NCBI GenBank assembly: GCA_963848205.1
Contig: CAWKCV010000005.1
Span: 62,001 to 126,000, forward strand
Source: BOG-908 sp963848205
Lineage (GTDB): Bacteria > Pseudomonadota > Alphaproteobacteria > Acetobacterales > Acetobacteraceae
Reading direction: 5' to 3'
DNA: 64,000 nt
A program made the translations under genes and the position numbers. Shown here one piece after another: positions 17,911 through 25,114 of the stretch. Positions within the stretch are counted from its first letter, which is position 1; each line of letters opens with the position of its first letter. The notes under the pieces were generated by a model. The model was given only the letters and a program-made list of their open reading frames with translations. It made no database searches and was not told the DNA's origin.

Positions 17911-19326
17911 ATGCAAACGAAACTTTGCCGCGCCTTGAGTTTTTTCGCGGCTGTCCTGCTTGGTCCCTTGCCTGCCCTCGCCTTGACGCCGGGTGCCGAG
18001 CCGCCGCCGCCATACAAGGCCATGGCCCGCGATATCCTCGCCCAGCTCGTCGGCATCGACTCCACCCACGCGCACGGCTCCACCGGCATCGCCCAAGCCA
18101 TCGCCGCGCGCGCCCGCGCCGCCGGCTTTGCCGAATCCGACGTTACCGTCGTCGCGCCGCCGGACCACCCCACCAAGGGCAACGTTGTCATCCGCCTGCA
18201 CGGCAGAGGCCTGGGCAAACCCCTCCTCTTCATCGGCCATATCGACGTCGTCGAAGTGGACCGCAAAGCCTGGAGCACCGACCCGTTCAAGCTGACCGAG
18301 AAGGACGGCTACTTCTACGGCCGCGGCACCGAGGACATGAAGGGCGAGGCCGCCGTGCTGCTCACCAACATGATCCGCCTCAAGCAGGAAGGCTTCGTGC
18401 CGGACCGCGACATCATCGCCGCCTTCACCGCCGACGAGGAGGCCGGCGGCGATGCGGACGGCGTGGAGTTCCTCTTCGCCAAGCACCGCGACCTGGTCGA
18501 TGCCGGGCTCGTGCTGAACGTGGACGACACCGGCGGCGTCATCCGCGGCGGCCGCCGCGTCTATATCGGCGTGGAAACCAGCGAGAAGCTGTATGCCACC
18601 TACGAACTCGCCACCAGCAATATCGGCGGCCACTCTTCGCTGCCGCGTCCGGACAACGCGATCTACCAGATGACGGCGGCCCTGCAGAAGCTCGCCGCCT
18701 ATACCTTCCCGGTGCACACCACGGCCACCACGCGCGCCTACTTCCCCGCCGTTGCCAAGCTCGTGGGCGGCCAGACCGGCACGGCGCTGGCCGCCATGGG
18801 CACCGAGCACCCGGATGCGGCGACGGCGGCCCGCCTGAGCGCCGACCCGATCTGGAATGCGTTGCTGCACACCACCTGCGTCGCCACCATGATCCAGGGC
18901 GGCCAGGGCGAGAGTGCGTTGCCCAACCGCGCACACGCGACCGTGCAATGCAGGCTGATGCCGGGCGAGACGCCGGAGCAGACGCTGGCCACGCTCACGC
19001 GCGTTGTGGACGATCCCGGCGTGAAGATCAGCGTGGACGGCCCGATCGACCCCAGCCCGGAGACGGAGGCGCCGCCCGCCCTGCTCGCGCGCTACAAGGT
19101 CGCCGCCGATCGGGTGTGGCCCAACAGTGTGATCATCCCCGAGATGTCGCCCGGCGCCTCGGACTCGGTCTATGCGCGGCTGGCAGGCTTGCCCAGCTAT
19201 GTGTCGTCCACCATCTTCATAGAGGATAGCCGGGCGCATTCACGCGATGAGCGGGTGCTTGTTCAGGCCTTCGATGAGGCTGGGGCTTACGGTTATCAAA
19301 TGCTTAGGGTGATGTCAGGCAAGTAA
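17911..19326 (+). CDS. Secreted M20 family metallopeptidase
   Basis: A zinc exo- or dipeptidase-type hydrolase of 471 residues with an N-terminal signal peptide (about 1-24, ending ALA). Metal-site motifs are visible: GHIDVVEVD (first His/Asp), RGTEDMKGE (bridging Asp), TADEEAGGDADG (catalytic Glu pair) and a C-terminal His in DSRAHSRDER. The dimerisation domain is inserted in the middle. The start at 17911 (MQTKLCRALSFF) gives a standard signal peptide, while the longer frame adds a non-hydrophobic leader. Family members include carboxypeptidase G2- and ArgE/DapE-type enzymes; the substrate is undetermined. Confidence 0.9.
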   Translation: MQTKLCRALSFFAAVLLGPLPALALTPGAEPPPPYKAMARDILAQLVGIDSTHAHGSTGIAQAIAARARAAGFAESDVTVVAPPDHPTKGNVVIRLHGRGLGKPLLFIGHIDVVEVDRKAWSTDPFKLTEKDGYFYGRGTEDMKGEAAVLLTNMIRLKQEGFVPDRDIIAAFTADEEAGGDADGVEFLFAKHRDLVDAGLVLNVDDTGGVIRGGRRVYIGVETSEKLYATYELATSNIGGHSSLPRPDNAIYQMTAALQKLAAYTFPVHTTATTRAYFPAVAKLVGGQTGTALAAMGTEHPDAATAARLSADPIWNALLHTTCVATMIQGGQGESALPNRAHATVQCRLMPGETPEQTLATLTRVVDDPGVKISVDGPIDPSPETEAPPALLARYKVAADRVWPNSVIIPEMSPGASDSVYARLAGLPSYVSSTIFIEDSRAHSRDERVLVQAFDEAGAYGYQMLRVMSGK

Positions 19327-19450
19327 GCAGTCCTTTTTTGAAAGAAAGGACCAAAAAACTTTTGTTCCGCTGTCGCGTCGCTCGTGATCAGCGTACGCGA
19401 ACTTTCAAAAGTTTTTTGGTCCTTTTTTTCAAAAAAGGACTGCTTCCCTT
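19326..19450. repeat. Palindromic intergenic element, copy 5 (complete, near-canonical)
   Basis: Left arm 19326-19365 (AGTCCTTTTTTGAAAGAAAGGACC then AAAAAACTTTTG). Right arm 19405-19450 (CAAAAGTTTTTTGG then TCCTTTTTTTCAAAAAAGGA). Left and right arms are almost perfect inverted copies over about 40 bases. The centre contains CTGTCGCG opposed by CGTACGCG. It lies between the peptidase gene and infC. Confidence 0.9.
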
Positions 19451-19507
19451 GCCTACCTAGCCTACAACCCCCAAACAAGCCGACCGCAACCACCACAGGA
19501 GAGTACA

Positions 19508-20044
19508 ATAGCCAGAGGACCAATGCCCGCCGCCCCTTCCCGCGACGGACCGCGCGTGAACGAGGATATTCGCGTTCCGCAAGTGCGCCTCATCGACCAG
19601 GATGGCGAAATGCAGGGCGTCATGTCCGCCCGCGACGCACTTCTGCGCGCCTATGCGGTGGGTCTCGACCTGCTGGAGATCAGCCCGAACGCCGATCCGC
19701 CGGTCTGCAAGATCCTCGATTTCGGCAAGTACAAATACGAGCTGCAGAAGAAGAAGAACGAAGCCAAGAAGAAGCAGCGCGTCATCGAGATCAAGGAAGT
19801 CAAGGTTCGTCCGAACATCGACGAGAATGACTATCAGGTGAAATTGCGTTCGATGAAGAGCTTCATCGAGGAAGGTGACAAGGTGAAGGTCACGCTCCGC
19901 TTCCGCGGCCGCGAAATGGCCCACCAGGATATCGGCGTCAAAGTGCTCGAGCGCATCCGCACCGATCTGGAGACCGCAACCAAGGTCGAGCAGATGCCGC
20001 GCATGGAAATGCGGCAGATGGTGATGGTCCTCTCCCCAAAATGA
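19508..20044 (+). CDS. infC: Translation initiation factor IF-3
   Basis: IF-3 binds the 30S subunit and checks start-codon pairing. The protein shows the N-domain (GPRVNEDIRVPQVRLID), a basic linker (KKKNEAKKKQR) and the C-domain (EIKEVKVRPNIDENDYQ, RFRGREMAHQDIG). An ATG at 19523 is the nearest standard start, but its spacing to the clear AGGAG at 19497-19501 is 21 bases. An ATA at 19508 sits 6 bases after that site, in frame, and gives 178 residues beginning IARGP. IF-3 genes often use rare start codons for autoregulation (AUU in E. coli), so the AUA start is preferred. rpmI and rplT do not follow. Confidence 0.93.
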   Translation: MARGPMPAAPSRDGPRVNEDIRVPQVRLIDQDGEMQGVMSARDALLRAYAVGLDLLEISPNADPPVCKILDFGKYKYELQKKKNEAKKKQRVIEIKEVKVRPNIDENDYQVKLRSMKSFIEEGDKVKVTLRFRGREMAHQDIGVKVLERIRTDLETATKVEQMPRMEMRQMVMVLSPK

Positions 20045-20317
20045 GCATGGCCGGCCGTGCCTGAAGCTGCAGCCCAGGCCGCATTACAGCGGTCGGGCCG
20101 CGATAACTGGCTCGCGCGATGTGGCTGAAGGCCGCGCCGGCGTTCGTCCGGGCGGCTTTCAGCAGACCACCGCCTGTTCCGGGCCGAACATCGACGGCGG
20201 CACCGGCGGTGCCGGTCATTGCGCCACCCGCGCCGCCAAACCAGCTTCAGGCGGCACTCGCCGCCGAACGCAAGCGTTGAGGGTGGAGGAGGTTTGCCGC
20301 GACTTGCGGAAGTGAGG
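20045..20317. other. Intergenic stretch without a supported gene
   Basis: Between infC and the next repeat arm. A 64-codon plus-strand frame exists, but it is GC-biased, has no ribosome site and no recognisable domain. No hairpin terminator with a U-run was found. I see nothing else here. Confidence 0.5.
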
Positions 20318-20362
20318 AAGGAAGCGGTTCTTTTTTGAAAAAAAGAACCAAAAAACTTTTGG
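20318..20362. repeat. Palindromic element, left arm only (copy 6)
   Basis: GGTTC-type left arm: GGTTCTTTTTTGAAAAAAAGAACC then AAAAAACTTTTG. It ends 5 bases before the stop codon of the unknown gene at 20367. A right arm (copy 7) lies on the other side of that gene, so the two arms bracket it. Confidence 0.85.
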
Positions 20363-20366
20363 ATGT

Positions 20367-20765
20367 TTAGCGTGCGTATCCGGCGTCGTGGGGGCGGTCT
20401 CGGATGTCTGTGCCGCGTTCGCCATCTTCCGGGTCGGTGTCTTCCAGGGTGTCGCCTTTGAAATCGCGTGCGCCGTGATCGTGTAGCGCTTCCTGCTCGA
20501 GCTTGCCGGCCGTCCGGTCGATGACATACAGGCGCGGCAAGTGGCGGCGCTCTGCTTCGGCTTTGGCTGCCTGCACCGATTGTTCGAGTGTCATCGCGTG
20601 CCCGTCCTGGCCGATGGCTGGCACGGTCGCGGGATGCTGGCCGTAGAAGACGAGCTCGGTCACCACGGCATTCGGATCGTCCTCGCCCAGGCGGCGGAAT
20701 ACCAGCGCGTGATTGCCAGCGTCGGGCAGCGGATCGTGCGGCCCCAGGCGGATCGTTTCTACCAT
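20367..20765 (-). CDS. Hypothetical protein, 132 residues
   Basis: Not recognised. The protein is soluble and acidic, with no signal peptide or membrane segment. The first ~95 residues form a compact region beginning MVETIRLGPHDPLPDAGNHA and including HLPRLYVIDR. The last ~35 residues are highly charged (DHGARDFKGDTLEDTDPEDGE) and probably disordered. The start at 20765 has a GGAGA site. The gene is bracketed by a left and a right arm of the palindromic element and lies downstream of the epimerase gene on the same strand. Coding bias matches its neighbours. Confidence 0.65.
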   Translation of the reverse strand: MVETIRLGPHDPLPDAGNHALVFRRLGEDDPNAVVTELVFYGQHPATVPAIGQDGHAMTLEQSVQAAKAEAERRHLPRLYVIDRTAGKLEQEALHDHGARDFKGDTLEDTDPEDGERGTDIRDRPHDAGYAR

Positions 20766-20871
20766 CGTCGATGTCTCCTTCAGCCCAGCAAACGGTGCCG
20801 ACGCATGTTGGGTTGCCCAACCTGCGCGTCCGACCCGCTCGCGGAGCTCAAGACAAGCGAACGCCACACCA

Positions 20872-20916
20872 GCAAAGTCTTTTGATCCTTTCTTTCAAAA
20901 AAGGACCGCTTTCTTG
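20872..20916. repeat. Palindromic element, right arm only (copy 7), overlapping the epimerase 3' end
   Basis: AAAGTCTTTTGATCCTTTCTTTCAAAAAAGGACCGCTTTCTT (quoted by position: 20872-20916; core ATCCTTTCTTTCAAAAAAGGAC). Read on the minus strand it encodes the last residues (KKAVLF) and the TGA stop of the epimerase gene. Confidence 0.85.
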
Positions 20917-22031
20917 ATAGCGCCGGTCAAATGATACAGACTGCTTGCTGGCGCCGCCTCCAAGCTCCACTCCCCCGAAGCCAAACGCCGCTCATGCCAC
21001 AATCCATCCGGCCGCACGTAAGCGCGCAATGCCCGCACCGCCTGCAGCCGACGCGCCGGCGAGCCATCCGGCCGCACCAGCTCCGCCCGCAACCGCTCGG
21101 TCTGTGGCCATAGCCGGGCGCCTGACGCGCGCGGGGCACCGTCGCTTCCCACTTCGTCCATGACAGCGCCGCTCTCCGCCAGGATGGCGTGCCGATCCAC
21201 GAACGCCATCAACCGTAATGGCAACTCGTCCAGCATGGGATGGCGCACGCCCAGCCGCACGGCTTCAAGGAGCAGCCACACCCATTCGCAATGATGGCCG
21301 GGCTCGACTGCGTATGTGCCGCCTTCGCGGAGCGGCCGTAGTTCGTCGTCGAAATACTCGGGGAGCGTACCGCTTGCCTGGTCGAAAAGCCGGTCTGCGA
21401 ATAGCGCGACCAGAGTGCCGGCACGGTCGAGGAACACATCGTCGCCGAAGGCCGCATGGGCGGCCAACAGCGCTTCGAGCAGATGCATGTGCGGGTTTTG
21501 CCGGCGCGGTAATGCGGGCGGCAGGCTTTCCAGATACCCCCCTGCCGGGTGCGCGAAGGCTCGGTCGAGCCAGGCGAGCAGGTCGAGTGCCTTTCCGCGC
21601 AGATTGGCCGCGCCCACGACCGGCGCCGCCGATGCAAAGGCCAGCAGGACGAAAGCGTGGTCGTAGAGGTCGCGGCGCAGATCGATCGGCCGGTGTGCCA
21701 GGTCGAAGCGCCAGGCATAGCCGCCATCCTCGTGGGCCGCGTGCCGGTCCAGGAACGCCAGCCCAAGCCGCACGGCCGCGTCCGCGCCCGCCAGACCATG
21801 CAGATGCGCGTGGGAGAACACGAAAATCTGGCGCGCCACCACGCGCAGGCGGCGGAAGGGCGCCGCGCAGCGATGGGTGTGCAGGTCCAACGCCTCGAAA
21901 AAGCCACCGCGCGCATGGTCGATGCCGTGGGCGAGCCACAGCGGCCAGGCGGCGTCCCGCAGCCAGGTGGAAAGCGCTTCGGCCTCGCTTCGGAACGCGG
22001 CCTTGTCCTGCGCCGCCGCGGTGCCTTGCAA
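20895..22031 (-). CDS. AGE family epimerase/isomerase
   Basis: An (alpha/alpha)6-barrel protein of the N-acylglucosamine 2-epimerase / mannose isomerase family, 378 residues. Visible family blocks are HGIDHARGGFFEALD, FSHAHLHG, DLYDHAFVLLA, NPHMHLLEA and EPGHHCEWVWLLLEA, the last carrying active-site His and Glu. It probably interconverts aldoses or acts on a mannose-type sugar. The preceding methyltransferase-like gene ends one base before a TTG at 22031, which is taken as the start; the longer frame would overlap that gene. The C terminus (KKAVLF then stop) is encoded by a palindromic repeat, so the native end may have been replaced. Confidence 0.8.
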   Translation of the reverse strand: MQGTAAAQDKAAFRSEAEALSTWLRDAAWPLWLAHGIDHARGGFFEALDLHTHRCAAPFRRLRVVARQIFVFSHAHLHGLAGADAAVRLGLAFLDRHAAHEDGGYAWRFDLAHRPIDLRRDLYDHAFVLLAFASAAPVVGAANLRGKALDLLAWLDRAFAHPAGGYLESLPPALPRRQNPHMHLLEALLAAHAAFGDDVFLDRAGTLVALFADRLFDQASGTLPEYFDDELRPLREGGTYAVEPGHHCEWVWLLLEAVRLGVRHPMLDELPLRLMAFVDRHAILAESGAVMDEVGSDGAPRASGARLWPQTERLRAELVRPDGSPARRLQAVRALRAYVRPDGLWHERRLASGEWSLEAAPASSLYHLTGAIKKAVLF

Positions 22032-22032
22032 G

Positions 22033-22800
22033 CTACTTGGCGGGCTTGCGGAAGCGGAAGGCGAACTGGTCGGTGTGGTCCTTGATGGTGGGCGCGAACA
22101 CCGCGATGGTGTGTGGATCGGCGGGGTTGCGGAGCATGTCCGAAGTGGCGTCGAGCACGAAGCCGGCGGCAAGCACCTGTGCTTTCACAGTCTCCGGGTC
22201 GATGCGGTGCAGCTTGGTGGTGACCGACGCGCCGGCGCCGGGCAAGGCCGCATGGTCGGTGACGATATATACGCCGCCGGGCTTGAGCGCGCGGAACACG
22301 GCCTGGTCGGCGGCTTCGGCCGCTGCCGCGCCGAAGAACCCGTACACGTCGTGGTAGTTCCGGCTGGTCCAGACGACGTCCACCGGCCCGCCCTGGCCCA
22401 GTGCCGCGGCACCAGTCTGCGCGGTTGGCTCAACGATTGCGGAGACGTTGCCGTAACCGGGCGAGGCGGCAAGGGCGACCATGCCGGCGGGCAGTTTCGG
22501 CATCACATGCGCGAGCTCGGCGGGCGTGACGGCGAAAACATGGCCGTGCTCGCCGGCGACATGGCTGAACAGGCGGGTGAAATAGCCGGTGCCGGGCATG
22601 AGATCGACGATGCGGTCGCCGGGCTTGGCGGTGGAGAACACCAGCAACGCCAGCGTATGGCGGGCCTCGTCGCGCGCGCGGTCGGCGGCGGGCCGGTCCG
22701 CGGCGGCCAGGGCGGCGGTCTCGTAGGCTGGCACGGCGGCGTTCGCTACGGCCGGGCAGATGGAGAGTGCGGCAAGCATGGCGAGAGCGGTGCGTTTCAT
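22033..22800 (-). CDS. Exported predicted methyltransferase (COG4798-like)
   Basis: A 255-residue protein with a Sec signal peptide (MKRTALAMLAALSICPAVANA). It then has a class I SAM-methyltransferase core: GDRIVDLMPGTGYFTRLFS (motif I), a middle WTSRNYHDVYGF and LKPGGVYIVTDH. An exported methyltransferase fold is odd because SAM is cytoplasmic. Such proteins are nevertheless known as a family of predicted methyltransferases with signal peptides, so the fold may have another role. The start at 22800 follows GAGGA. The stop is one base from the epimerase start, so the two are probably coupled. Confidence 0.75.
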   Translation of the reverse strand: MKRTALAMLAALSICPAVANAAVPAYETAALAAADRPAADRARDEARHTLALLVFSTAKPGDRIVDLMPGTGYFTRLFSHVAGEHGHVFAVTPAELAHVMPKLPAGMVALAASPGYGNVSAIVEPTAQTGAAALGQGGPVDVVWTSRNYHDVYGFFGAAAAEAADQAVFRALKPGGVYIVTDHAALPGAGASVTTKLHRIDPETVKAQVLAAGFVLDATSDMLRNPADPHTIAVFAPTIKDHTDQFAFRFRKPAK

Positions 22801-22850
22801 GGAAGTGTTCCTCATCGGCTTGGCGACGCGATAGCAGAGAGGAGGGTGGC

Positions 22851-22868
22851 GAGCAGTCCTTTTTTGAC
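22851..22868. repeat. Remnant of a palindromic element left arm (copy 8)
   Basis: GAGCAGTCCTTTTTTGACCG matches the first half of the left-arm hairpin and then diverges. It lies in the divergent gap between the methyltransferase-like gene and P2 and looks like a decayed or truncated copy. Confidence 0.6.
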
Positions 22869-22900
22869 CGAAGAGAGGCTGGCGAGAGCTGGGGACGATC

Positions 22901-23968
22901 ATGGCGGGTGGGAGCGTGCTTTATAATTTCGGCAGTAATGGCAACGCCGCGCGGCATCTGGCCGGCGGCTGGTCCGCGGCGGAAGGCAACGCCACCTGGA
23001 CGGACGGGACGCGGGCGGAGCTGACGCTGCCGCGCCTGGCGGCCGACGATTATTCAATGCAGATCGCGTATCGCACGTTCGTCGCGCCGGCACGGGCGTT
23101 CCAGCGTGTGGCCGTAAGGCTCGGCAACACGGTCATCGGACAGTTCATCGCCACCACCGCCGGCGAGATCACGCTCTGGCTGCCCGAGGCGTGCCTGCGC
23201 GCGGCACCCGACCCGATGGTGATCGCGTTCGACCTTCCGGACGCGGCGAGGCCTGCCGATTGGCGGCCCGGCGAGGACACTCGGATGCTTGGGCTGGCGA
23301 TACGCCACATCGACTTCAAGCCACTGCCGCCGAAGATGGACCCGGCCTTGATCCCCGCCGCGCGAGCGGCGGAAAGCATCGGCCGCAACTGCGAGTTCGC
23401 GTTCCTGCAACGGCGTTGCGGCGTGGAACCGATCAGCCTGCTGCGCTGGTCCGGCGCACCCACGTCCGGCCTGATCGAGGCGCTCGAGAACAGGTTCGAA
23501 GGTCTGCTTGAAGATGCGACCGGTATCGGGGTGCCGCGTGGCGCCGCGCCCGAGCAGCAGAAATGGTGGCTGACATGCAGCCGCTATCACATCGTATTCC
23601 ACACGCCGGAGTGCCCGGCGACGGTGACAATGGAGGAGGCGGTGGTGAGCGTGCGGCGTCGTGCGCGCTGGCAGGCGGAAAAGCAGATGGACGATCTGCG
23701 GCTTGGCGAGAAGATGTTCGTCTATAGCTCGGCGGAGTTCGCCAGCGCGGCGGACGCAGCACCTCTCGTGCGCGCCTTGCGCGACTGCGGTGCGGCCGGG
23801 AAGCTGGTGATTGTGGGTTCCGGCGCGGACGAAGCGATGCGCGAGGTGGATCGAAACACCTGGTTTGCGCGCCTGCCGAAGCTGACGGCGATGACGGACG
23901 CGCTCAACGCGGATTTCAGGGGGTGGATGCGGATTTTGGCCGAGATGGGACGCTTGTCAGAGAGATAG
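22901..23968 (+). CDS. Unknown protein P2: N-terminal beta-rich domain plus SIGxNCE (Cys/His) domain
   Basis: A 355-residue paralogue of P1 and P3; function not recognised. The N-terminal domain (about 5-145) begins YNFGSNGNAARHLAGGW and contains TWTDGTRAELTLP and GEITLWLPE, a beta-sandwich-like pattern. The C-terminal domain has ESIGRNCEFAFLQRRCG with C164, EPISLLRWSGAP, FHT with H234, and KMFVYSSAEF. Cys and His are conserved in all three copies, which suggests a catalytic pair as in papain-like folds (inference). There is no signal peptide. The gene runs tail-to-tail with P3, 10 bases apart. The ATG at 22901 has a GGGGA site. Confidence 0.7.
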   Translation: MAGGSVLYNFGSNGNAARHLAGGWSAAEGNATWTDGTRAELTLPRLAADDYSMQIAYRTFVAPARAFQRVAVRLGNTVIGQFIATTAGEITLWLPEACLRAAPDPMVIAFDLPDAARPADWRPGEDTRMLGLAIRHIDFKPLPPKMDPALIPAARAAESIGRNCEFAFLQRRCGVEPISLLRWSGAPTSGLIEALENRFEGLLEDATGIGVPRGAAPEQQKWWLTCSRYHIVFHTPECPATVTMEEAVVSVRRRARWQAEKQMDDLRLGEKMFVYSSAEFASAADAAPLVRALRDCGAAGKLVIVGSGADEAMREVDRNTWFARLPKLTAMTDALNADFRGWMRILAEMGRLSER

Positions 23969-23978
23969 CGGAGTATCG

Positions 23979-25091
23979 TCAGGCGGCGTTCGCGCCGGCT
24001 GCCAGGGCGACGTCGCCCTGCTTCAGTGTGGCCGCGATGGGGGAGATACTTGCCAGTACGGGCAACCACGCACCCAGGTCCACGCCCGTCGCGTTGCCTG
24101 GCGAGGTGAGGCGGGGGATGCGGGCAAACCAGACATTATCGCCAGCCTGCCGCAGCGCGTCCTGTCCGCCCTGGCCGACGATCACCAGCGGGCCGGGGCC
24201 TCCGCAGCGCCTGAATGCCTCGATCAGCACGCTTGCCTGTCCGACGTCGGTGATTTCGGCCGAGCTGTAGATGAATACCTTCTCGCCCGAGCGTATGTCG
24301 TCCATCAGCTTGCCGGCCAGCCAACGCAGCCGGCGCCTGACATTCTGCGCCGCCTGCTCGACGGAGCAGCGCTGAAAGCTCTCGCCGGTATGGACCTGGA
24401 TGTTGTAACGATCGCACGTCAGCCACCAGAATTTCTGGCGTTCTTTCGGCAGGATACGCGGAGATCCCTCGCCGGTGGCCGTCTCCATCAACCCTGCGAA
24501 GTCATTGTTCAGTCCGTCGATCAGGCCCTCCAGCGGCGCGCCGGACCATCGCAGCAGGCTGATGGGTTCGGTTTGGCAATATCGTTGCACAAGGCCGAAC
24601 TCGCAGTTGCGGCCCAGGCTTTCGCAAGATCTGGCGGCCAGTTCCACATCGCGCGAGATGGGCGGCGTCAGCGGTTCCAGCGACGCGTGGCGCAGGCCGA
24701 TCGCCAGGACTGTCTTGTCGCGCGGCAGCGCTCCGGGCGGCTTGGCAGCATCGACCAGGTCGAAGCTTACCAGCATCGGATCTTCGGCACTTTTCAGCGC
24801 ATTTTGCGAAAGCCACAAGGTGATCTCGCCGTCGGACCGCGCGACGAACCGCCCGATGATTTCCTTGCCGAGCCGAACGCGCACGCGCTGCCAAGGCCGC
24901 AGCTCGGGCAGGAAGGCGCGATAGGAGAGATGCAGCGCATGATCGATCGCGACGGGACGCGGCAGGCGCAGCTCGGCGCGCGCGGCGATGGTCCAGGTGC
25001 AATCCTGCTCGGGCCTGCCCCAGCCCGACGCCTCGTAATCGGCGGCGTTGCCGGCGGTGCCGAATGCCATCTGCAGTGTGCTTGCTGTCAT
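23979..25091 (-). CDS. Unknown protein P3: N-terminal beta-rich domain plus SLGRNCE (Cys/His) domain
   Basis: A 370-residue paralogue of P2, clearly closer to it than to P1. Shared blocks are the GWGRPEQDCTWT region with AARAELRLP, GEITLWLSQ, ESLGRNCEFGLVQRYC (C163), EPISLLRWSGAP, FWWLTCDRYNIQVHTGE (H234) and GEKVFIYSSAEI. It starts 23 bases after the FkbH gene on the same strand and is probably co-transcribed with it, the strongest clue to a joint function. The start at 25091 (MTASTLQMAFG) is chosen because an earlier ATG at 25151 would overlap the FkbH gene. No known reaction. Confidence 0.7.
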   Translation of the reverse strand: MTASTLQMAFGTAGNAADYEASGWGRPEQDCTWTIAARAELRLPRPVAIDHALHLSYRAFLPELRPWQRVRVRLGKEIIGRFVARSDGEITLWLSQNALKSAEDPMLVSFDLVDAAKPPGALPRDKTVLAIGLRHASLEPLTPPISRDVELAARSCESLGRNCEFGLVQRYCQTEPISLLRWSGAPLEGLIDGLNNDFAGLMETATGEGSPRILPKERQKFWWLTCDRYNIQVHTGESFQRCSVEQAAQNVRRRLRWLAGKLMDDIRSGEKVFIYSSAEITDVGQASVLIEAFRRCGGPGPLVIVGQGGQDALRQAGDNVWFARIPRLTSPGNATGVDLGAWLPVLASISPIAATLKQGDVALAAGANAA

Positions 25092-25114
25092 CGTGCAACG
25101 GTTCCTGAGTTCGG

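Noticed and set aside
20121..20315. 64-codon plus-strand ORF after infC
   Set aside because: No ribosome site, no domain, and Gly/Arg-rich translation typical of noncoding high-GC DNA.
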